From NCBI RefSeq assembly GCF_035556675.1, contig NZ_DATMFZ010000334.1, forward strand, positions 1 to 18,790: a stretch of 18,790 nt of DNA, given 5' to 3'. This stretch comes from Geminicoccus sp035556675 (GTDB lineage: Bacteria; Pseudomonadota; Alphaproteobacteria; Geminicoccales; Geminicoccaceae). The notes under the pieces were generated by a model. It worked only from the letters and a program-made list of their open reading frames with translations. It did not search any database and was not told where the DNA came from. This document shows, in pieces, positions 13,803 through 18,790 of this stretch (position 1 is the stretch's first letter; each line of letters begins with the position of its first letter). A program made the position numbers and the translations under genes.

Positions 13803-14849
13803 TTGCTGACCAAGATCCCAGGCGTCGCGCACCTCGGCCTGATCGGGCGTACCTCGGGGCGGTCCCGGACCGGCAAGATCCTGACGGCCTCGGTGGCCAC
13901 ACTGGCCGTGGCTGCCCTCTACAACATCTACCGGTCCCGCCAGGTCGAGCGGCAGCACCCACCCACCGGGCGCTTCATCGACGTCGACGGTGTCCGGCTC
14001 CACTATCTCGAGCGGGGCGAGGGCACCCCGGTCGTCCTGCTGCACGGCAACGTCGTCACTGCCGAGGACTGGATCCTGAGCGGCGTGTTCGACCGCCTGG
14101 CCGAGCGGCACCGTGTCATTGCCTTCGACCGCCCTGGCTATGGCTACAGTGCCCGGCCGCAGGGCTCGACCTGGACGGCAGCAAGGCAGGCGGAGCTGCT
14201 GCGCCGCGCGTTGGCGCGCCTCGGCATCGAGGACCCGATAGTGGTGGGCCATTCTTGGGGCACCAACGTTGCTCTGGCGCTGGCCCTGGCCGAGCCGGCG
14301 GCGGTGCGCGGCCTGGTGCTGCTGGCCGGCTACTATCACCCGACCTTGCGGGCAGATGCGCTGCTGGTGGCGCCGGTGGCTGTCCCGGTGCTGGGCGACC
14401 TGCTGCGCTACACGGTCTCGCCGCTGCTCGGTGCCGCACTGCTGCCGCTGCTGATCAAGGGCATGTTCGCGCCGCTATCCGTGCCGGGGCGCTTCGCCAA
14501 GGGCTTCGCGCATGGCATGGCGGTGCGGCCGTCGCAGATCCGGGCCGAGGCGCAGGATGGCGCCACCATGGCCTACGGAGCAGCGTCGATGCGCCAGGGC
14601 TATTCCAGCCTGGGCATGCCGGTGGTGATCATGGCCGGCAGCCAGGACCGGGTGGTGGATGTCGGCCGCCATGCCATCCGGCTCCATGAGCAGATCCCGC
14701 ACAGCGATCTGCAACTGGTTCCAGGGGCAGGGCACATGGTCCACCACGCGGTGCCAGAGCAGGTAGTCACGGCGATTGCGACCGTTGCGGATCGAAGTGC
14801 CGGACCTGCCCAGTTGGGCAGGTCCCTGCTCGCGGCTGCTACTGAATAG
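13803..14849 (+). CDS. Membrane-anchored alpha/beta hydrolase, 348 aa
   Basis: An alpha/beta-hydrolase-fold enzyme acting on an unknown ester, epoxide or halide. All parts of the active site are visible: oxyanion motif VVLLHGN, nucleophile Ser151 in VVGHSWGTN, acid Asp282 in MAGSQDRVVD and His311 in GAGHMVHH. RPGYGYSARP after the first strands and a lid with hydrophobic residues are typical. A single N-terminal hydrophobic segment (ILTASVATLAVAALYNIY, near residues 26-43) followed by RSRQ suggests a membrane anchor. The start is TTG 13803, with AGGA 8 nt upstream. The frame is open further up to 13584, but it would run through terminator DNA and shows no protein character. It is a single gene between two hairpins and converges with the HAD gene. 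Confidence 0.88.
   Translation: MLTKIPGVAHLGLIGRTSGRSRTGKILTASVATLAVAALYNIYRSRQVERQHPPTGRFIDVDGVRLHYLERGEGTPVVLLHGNVVTAEDWILSGVFDRLAERHRVIAFDRPGYGYSARPQGSTWTAARQAELLRRALARLGIEDPIVVGHSWGTNVALALALAEPAAVRGLVLLAGYYHPTLRADALLVAPVAVPVLGDLLRYTVSPLLGAALLPLLIKGMFAPLSVPGRFAKGFAHGMAVRPSQIRAEAQDGATMAYGAASMRQGYSSLGMPVVIMAGSQDRVVDVGRHAIRLHEQIPHSDLQLVPGAGHMVHHAVPEQVVTAIATVADRSAGPAQLGRSLLAAATE
14802..14825 (+). other. Perfect 11-bp hairpin inside the 3' end of the hydrolase gene
   Basis: GGACCTGCCCA (14802-14812) is mirrored exactly by TGGGCAGGTCC (14815-14825) around GT. It encodes part of the last 16 residues, a tail outside the hydrolase fold. No U-tract follows. It may be a 3'-end mRNA structure. Confidence 0.5.
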
Positions 14850-14878
14850 CCGTGCTGGCTCATCCGCAGAGGCAAACG

Positions 14879-14897
14879 CAAGGCAGCGCATGCCTTG
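14879..14897. other. Inverted repeat between convergent genes
   Basis: CAAGGCA (14879-14885) pairs with TGCCTTG (14891-14897) around GCGCA, midway between the ends of the hydrolase and HAD genes. A weak bidirectional terminator is possible, but neither strand has a clear U-tract. Confidence 0.3.
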
Positions 14898-14957
14898 TAT
14901 GGCTTGACGATCATCAGCCTGACGCTTGCGCGTGATAGGAGACAGGTGGTTGGGGGT

Positions 14958-15623
14958 TCACCCTCGTCCCAGAAGGGAGCGGTCGTAGTTCCTCAACAGA
15001 TCCTGCGGGTCCTGGTAGATCTCGACGCAGCCAGCTTTGCGAAGATCGGCTTCAGCAAAGCCTTCGCATCGAACCCCGATAATGGTCATCCCCGCCGCAC
15101 GGGCAGCGACGGCGTCATGCGGGCTGTCGCCAATGACCACGGCCTGGTCGGCCGGAAGGGAAAGGCGTTGAAGGGCCGCCTGGAAGATGTCCGGAAAAGG
15201 CTTGGAGCGCTCGGCATCGTCCGATGAAGTTTGCTCGCTAACAAGGCCCTCGATCCCGGCCGCCTTCTCGAAGGCAGCGAGTTCATCCTGCTTGGCTGAT
15301 GAGGCGATAGCGGTGCGTTTGCCGTCAGCCAGGATGCGTCGGAACAGGTCCGGGACCTCCGGGAAGCCGCGGACCTTGGCCAAGTAGTCCTGCTTGAACA
15401 GGTCCTTGCGAAACCGCTCCATCTTAGGACCAACCCGCTCGGCCTCCTCGTCTGGTAAGAAGACCGGCATCAGCTGGTCGCCGCCTTTGCCGATCTGGGC
15501 GCGGATGGCGGCATAGTCGATCTGATGGTCGAATTGGGCGAAGGTGCGCTGCCAGGATGCCGCGTGCAGATCGACGCTATCGATCAGCGTGCCGTCCATG
15601 TCGAAGATGACAGCAGCAATCAT
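14958..15623 (-). CDS. HAD-superfamily phosphatase (subfamily IA-like), 221 aa
   Basis: A haloacid-dehalogenase-type hydrolase, probably a small-molecule phosphatase of the phosphoglycolate phosphatase/beta-phosphoglucomutase branch. The four HAD motifs are intact: Asp8 and Asp10 in VIFDMDGTLIDS, Ser108/Ser109 in TAIASSAKQDEL, Lys141 in RSKPFPDIF, and Asp166/Asp170 in VVIGDSPHDAVAARAAG. A helical C1 cap lies between motifs 1 and 2 (about 16-85). Length is normal for the family. The ATG at 15623 has GGA about 7 nt upstream. An EcfG-type promoter match lies about 35 nt upstream, suggesting stress control. The substrate cannot be told from sequence; no metabolic neighbour gives a hint. Confidence 0.92.
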   Translation of the reverse strand: MIAAVIFDMDGTLIDSVDLHAASWQRTFAQFDHQIDYAAIRAQIGKGGDQLMPVFLPDEEAERVGPKMERFRKDLFKQDYLAKVRGFPEVPDLFRRILADGKRTAIASSAKQDELAAFEKAAGIEGLVSEQTSSDDAERSKPFPDIFQAALQRLSLPADQAVVIGDSPHDAVAARAAGMTIIGVRCEGFAEADLRKAGCVEIYQDPQDLLRNYDRSLLGRG

Positions 15624-15658
15624 GGTGGTTCCAATGCAATAAGGGAGAAGGCCTCTGC

Positions 15659-15683
15659 AACAAGATCACGGTCCAGCCGTTCC
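15659..15683 (-). promoter_or_regulatory. Candidate EcfG (general stress sigma factor) promoter for the HAD gene
   Basis: On the minus strand GGAAC (15683-15679) is followed after exactly 17 nt by GTT (15661-15659). The EcfG consensus in alphaproteobacteria is GGAAC, 16-17 nt, (C)GTT; here the base before GTT is T. The -10 lies 35 nt upstream of the HAD start codon, which is a normal leader length. By chance about one such match is expected in a window of this size on both strands, so its placement is the main argument. Confidence 0.45.
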
Positions 15684-15765
15684 GTGGGCGGCCTAGCAAT
15701 AGGATGCACTGGCCTATCAATGAGCCTCTACGTCATAAACCGCATTCGGATCCCGGCAGGCGGCG

Positions 15766-16091
15766 ATGACAAGAGCCGTTGCAGACATCCTGACCACGGT
15801 CCTCCTGATCATCGCGGCTGCGGTGCTCACCCTGCCGCTCCTGTTCCTGTTCGTCGCGATCCCGAGCTTCATGCTGCTGACGACCGGCAGCGAGTTGGAC
15901 GAGGCGCCGGAGTTCTACTTCTGGGCCCTGATCTGAGCTGTCCTGCCGTTCCTCGCCGCCGCCATCTGGGGTGCCGCCGGCGGCCTCGTCTGGATCAGGC
16001 GACGCCGGTACTGGGCCATGATGATGCTCTCCTGGCGGTCGGCGCCGGGCTCCCCGGCCTGGCTTACCTCTGCCTTCGCGTGCTGCGCTAA
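15766..16091 (+). pseudogene. Decayed small membrane-protein gene (one stop, one frameshift)
   Basis: An ATG at 15766 starts a 56-codon frame that opens MTRAVADILTTVLL and has one long hydrophobic stretch. It stops at TGA 15934-15936. The same frame resumes at once with a second hydrophobic segment (AVLPFLAAAIWGAAGGLVWI) and a basic RRRRYWA. At the ATGATGATG run (16018-16026) sense passes to another frame, which gives LLAVGAGLPGLAYLCLRVLR and a TAA at 16089-16091. Joined, this is a protein of about 108 residues with three membrane segments. One nonsense change (perhaps TGG to TGA) and slippage in the ATG triplets would explain it. The alternatives are sequencing error or a real 56-residue membrane peptide. 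I do not recognise the family. Confidence 0.5.
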
Positions 16092-16275
16092 GCGCCCCGC
16101 CTATATTGTTCCTGGCCCTACCCCACGTCTCCGCCCCGACCCGTCATACCACCCAAACCAGCAGGTAGCCGGCGCGCCCGCGACCCCGGGCGCCCCTGGA
16201 ACCCCGGCCGTGCGATCTGGGAAGAAAATCGTTAGCCTGCCTTGGGCAGCCAGCGCCGGCGCTCGACCAGAAAAG

Positions 16276-17268
16276 ATGGCAGGCATGAACCTGGAAGACC
16301 TCTATCGCCTGCTGCGCACCGGGCATGTCCAGGCCCAGAGCATGATCGACACCATCGACGATCCCCTGCTGGTCCTCGACCAGACCTTGTGCGTGCAGAC
16401 CGCCAGCCGCGCCTTCTACGAGACCTTCGAGGTCAGCCGGGACGAGACGGTCGGCCGGCCGATCTACGAGCTGGGCAACGGGCAGTGGGACATCCCCGAG
16501 CTGCGCCGGCTGCTCCAGGAGGTGGTGCCCAAGGCGCATGCCATCGTCGACTATGAGCTGAGCCACGACTTCCCGAGCATCGGGCAGCGCACCATGCTGC
16601 TCAGCGCCAAGCGCCTGTTCCATCCCGACAACAACAGCCCGCATTTGCTGATCGCCATCGAGGACGTCACCGAGCGCCGCCGGATCAATCATCAGAAGGA
16701 TCTCGTGATCGGCGAGATCCAGCATCGGCTGAAGAACCTGCTGGCGATCGTCCAGGCTCTGGCCCGGCAGACCGAGGTGCACGGCCGTTCCGCTCAGGAA
16801 TACCGGGACACCTTCCTCGGCCGGCTCGGCGCCCTCATCAGGACCTACGACCTGTCCATCCCCGGCCAGGTCCGGCCCGACCTGCACGAGCTGGCCTCGC
16901 GGGTTGCCACCATGCTGGGCACCGAGGCGGTGGTCATCGAATCAGGCCCGAGCGTGGCACTGGCGCCCGAACAGGTGCTGCCGCTCGGCATGATCCTGCA
17001 TGAGCTCGGCACCAACGCGGTCAAGCATGGTGCCCTGTCGGTACCGGATGGCCGGGTGCGGATCGGCTGGACACTGAGCGATGCCGTAGGTGATCAGCAC
17101 CTGTCGCTGCACTGGCGGGAGGAAGGCGGGCCGGCGGTCCGGCAGCCGGCGGCGCGCAGCTTCGGCACCCGGCTGATCGACGCGGCGGCACGTGATCTGC
17201 ACGGGCGGGCGGAACTGACCTTCGCAACCAACGGTTTGCAGGCGGAGATCACCCTGCCGATGCGCTGA
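16276..17268 (+). CDS. PAS-domain sensor histidine kinase, HWE family, 330 aa
   Basis: A soluble sensor kinase with no membrane segment. Residues about 18-135 form a PAS domain (MIDTIDDPLLVLDQTLCVQT to IAIEDVTERRR). The kinase core then shows the HWE hallmarks: H-box with phospho-accepting His150 in GEIQHRLKNLLAIVQALA, N-box LHELGTNAVKHGALS (241-255) with Asn247, the W-x-E motif Trp280-Glu282 in LHWREEGGPAV, and a reduced SFGTRLID G-box. HWE kinases occur mainly in alphaproteobacteria and often feed the general stress response. ATG 16276 was chosen; ATG 16285 is nearly as good. Neither has a strong ribosome site, and the frame is open further upstream without protein character. The response regulator gene starts 15 nt after its stop. 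Confidence 0.92.
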   Translation: MAGMNLEDLYRLLRTGHVQAQSMIDTIDDPLLVLDQTLCVQTASRAFYETFEVSRDETVGRPIYELGNGQWDIPELRRLLQEVVPKAHAIVDYELSHDFPSIGQRTMLLSAKRLFHPDNNSPHLLIAIEDVTERRRINHQKDLVIGEIQHRLKNLLAIVQALARQTEVHGRSAQEYRDTFLGRLGALIRTYDLSIPGQVRPDLHELASRVATMLGTEAVVIESGPSVALAPEQVLPLGMILHELGTNAVKHGALSVPDGRVRIGWTLSDAVGDQHLSLHWREEGGPAVRQPAARSFGTRLIDAAARDLHGRAELTFATNGLQAEITLPMR

Positions 17269-17283
17269 GCATCAGGAGGAACA

Positions 17284-17685
17284 GTGCCCGACCGGGCGGG
17301 TTCACATGCGCCATCACCCGCGCCCACCGTGCTGGTCGTCGAGGACGAGTTCCTGCTCGCCATGGAGCTGGAGGCCATCATCCTGGCGCAGGGCTGGCAG
17401 GTGCTGGGGCCGGTGACCAGCGTCGAGGAAGCGCTCGACCTGCTGGACACCCGGCTTCCGGACGTGGCCGTGCTCGACGTCAACCTCCGTGGCGTGATGG
17501 TGACGCCGGTGGCGGAAGCCCTGGAGCGGCAGAACATCCCGTTCGTGCTGGCGACCGCCTACCAGCCGTCGCGTCTGCAGGGCAGTGCCGTCCTGGCCGG
17601 GGCGGTCAGCATCGGCAAGCCCATCGGCGAGCGCCGCCTGGTCCAGGCGATCCTGCAGGTGATGGCCACCGGCAACCGCGCATGA
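17284..17685 (+). CDS. Single-domain response regulator, 133 aa
   Basis: A receiver domain with no output domain. The acidic pocket is Glu20/Asp21 (VLVVEDEFLLAMELE), the phospho-acceptor is Asp65 (VAVLDVNLRG), and Thr91 (VLATAY) and Lys112 (SIGKPIG) complete the active site. It should accept phosphate from the HWE kinase encoded just upstream and pass it on by protein contact or act as a phosphate sink. The GTG at 17284 has AGGAGG 4 nt upstream, overlapping the end of the kinase region, which implies a co-transcribed pair. The first 13 residues are a disordered Pro/Ala-rich leader. It is not a PhyR-type regulator, as it lacks the sigma-like N-terminal domain. Confidence 0.93.
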   Translation: MPDRAGSHAPSPAPTVLVVEDEFLLAMELEAIILAQGWQVLGPVTSVEEALDLLDTRLPDVAVLDVNLRGVMVTPVAEALERQNIPFVLATAYQPSRLQGSAVLAGAVSIGKPIGERRLVQAILQVMATGNRA

Positions 17686-18664
17686 CGATGGCCATGCCCT
17701 GACGGCCTCCCGCATGCCCTGCACCATGGCGGGCGGGCCACTCGAGGAGAGTTCGAGCCTGCGTGCTGGCCTTCCCCCGAAGGTCAGGGAGTTCCTGAGG
17801 GGGTGGCGCCTGGTCCCCGAACGGCCCGCTGCTGACCACACGCTCCAGCTGGGGGTTCTCCCGGTCCGGCACGAGGATTTGTCCCGGATGCTGAAGGTCG
17901 CCCACATTCCCGATGGGCAGTCAGGGTGCGGCGAAGGTCTTCGCTTCGTCCACGGGCGCCCTGCTCGTGGAACGGGCGCCGGCAGGCAGCCGCGACCTCG
18001 CGCAGATGGCCTGGTCGGGCCGGGATGACGAAGCCTGCCGGATCCCAGTGCGAGACCACAGGACGGCTGCACGCGCACGGCGGCGAACTCGGCGGCAAGC
18101 GGCTCCTCGTTCCGCGGCGTCAGGAAATGCGATGGCAGAAGGCCTCGGCCAGCGCCTGCCCGGCCGGCACCGGCTTCTCGCTCGGCACCGGGGGCTGGCG
18201 CGGCCGGCCGGTGCCGGCCTCAGACCAGGGCAGTGCCACCATCGTCGCATGGCCGTTTTGTGCACCTGCCGACAGCCCAGAGGAGACCGCGCCTGCTCAG
18301 GCCAGAGCGGAAGGCGGCGCTGCTGCCCTGGCCGGCAGCAGCGACCACCTGGCCAAAACGAGCGCCGGCTGCCAAAGCCGGTCGATCTCCATCAGGGCGA
18401 GGCCGGCCTCTGCCGGGGCTGGCCGGTGCTCTGGCGGGATGCCGGCTGCGGCGCAGCGCGACCGGCATCGGCCATCCAGATCTCCGGCAGGAACCGCCGC
18501 AGGCCCACCGGTAGCGGAACTGGCGCACCCCACCTGCCGAGGGCCTGCCCTGCCGGGCAGAGCCGGGTCGCCGACCACCCACACGGCATCGGCCCGCCCA
18601 CCCGACGATCTGCCTTCTCCACCAGGAGAAGCCGCAACGGCGCGTCGTTCCAGGTCGTGCTCAT
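17686..18664. other. GC-rich stretch without a supportable gene
   Basis: Almost 1 kb lies between the response regulator and the transposase remnant. Several frames are open on both strands, as expected for GC-rich DNA, but their products are Arg/Pro/Ala-rich, lack ribosome sites and match no family I know. One minus-strand frame near 18300-18410 has a more protein-like run (ALMEIDRLWQPALVLARWS). The stretch may be eroded former coding DNA next to an insertion-sequence scar. Confidence 0.45.
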
Positions 18665-18790
18665 GACGAACTTGTGGAGCTGGTCGTGGCTGCCGTAGTG
18701 GTAGCGGCGGACAATAGCGTCCTTCAGCGTGCGATTCATCCGTTCCACCTGCCGGTTCGTCCAGATGGCCAGCAGGCCATCGATGGACGA
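18665..18790 (-). pseudogene. IS481-type transposase, C-terminal fragment (runs off the window)
   Basis: The minus strand, open to the window edge, encodes WTNRQVERMNRTLKDAIV followed by RRYHYGSHDQLHKF. This closely follows the end of the integrase core in IS481-family transposases (usual form WTNGQVERMNRTIK.A.VKR.HY.SHDQL). The Glu of QVERMNRT is the third acidic residue of the DDE triad. After HKF the similarity ends abruptly: the usual continuation (DF..AYNFARRLKTL..LTPYE) is missing in all frames. About 42 residues are visible, and the rest would lie beyond 18790. No terminal inverted repeat was found inside the window. Confidence 0.75.

Noticed and set aside
13622..14689. 355-codon frame overlapping the alpha/beta hydrolase
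   Set aside because: Its product is Gly/Arg/Ala low-complexity sequence, while the other frame carries an intact catalytic triad.
16091..16275. Upstream extension of the histidine kinase frame
   Set aside because: The frame is open, but the product is Pro/Ala/Gly-rich and unlike a sensor domain; the PAS domain starts after 16276.
17714..18078. Open frames on both strands after the response regulator
   Set aside because: No ribosome site, no recognisable motif, and competing frames look equally open.

Overview
The window reads as chromosomal DNA of a high-GC alphaproteobacterium. Three things point there: a NdvB/ChvB-type cyclic beta-1,2-glucan synthase of about 2,850 residues, a sensor kinase of the HWE subfamily next to a single-domain response regulator, and a small phasin. 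The order Rhodospirillales or a relative is a guess; nothing here fixes the genus. No tRNA, rRNA or CRISPR array was seen.

Layout. Positions 1-76 may hold the Ala-rich end of a gene that begins outside the window. A 93-residue unknown protein (263-544, minus) lies in AT-rich flanks. A transglutaminase-like protein (944-1813, minus) follows the giant glucan synthase ndvB (2036-10579, minus), which fills almost half of the window. Upstream of ndvB, on the same strand, is a cold-shock protein gene (10916-11128) with its own strong terminator. About 700 bp of unusually AT-rich DNA with several perfect inverted repeats separates it from a plus-strand group: phasin (11835-12293), two consecutive DUF2382/YsnF-type stress proteins (12382-12798 and 12856-13542) and a rho-independent terminator. 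A membrane-anchored alpha/beta hydrolase (13803-14849, TTG start) follows. It converges with a HAD phosphatase (14958-15623, minus) that has a good match to the EcfG general-stress promoter at the right distance. Next come a decayed small membrane-protein gene (15766-16091), the HWE histidine kinase (16276-17268) and its response regulator (17284-17685). The last kilobase has no supportable gene and ends in the cut-off C-terminal remnant of an IS481-type transposase.

How it fits together. The recognisable genes lean towards envelope and stress physiology. NdvB makes periplasmic cyclic glucans (osmoadaptation). CspA, phasin, the DUF2382 proteins and the EcfG-like promoter fit stress or stationary-phase responses. 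HWE kinases often feed the alphaproteobacterial general stress response. This common theme is inference: no phyR, nepR or ecfG gene is present.

I found no convincing new multi-gene system. The best leads are the AT-rich palindrome region, the tandem DUF2382 genes beside a phasin, the TPP-riboswitch-like block over the ndvB start, the EcfG-like promoter and the decayed membrane gene.
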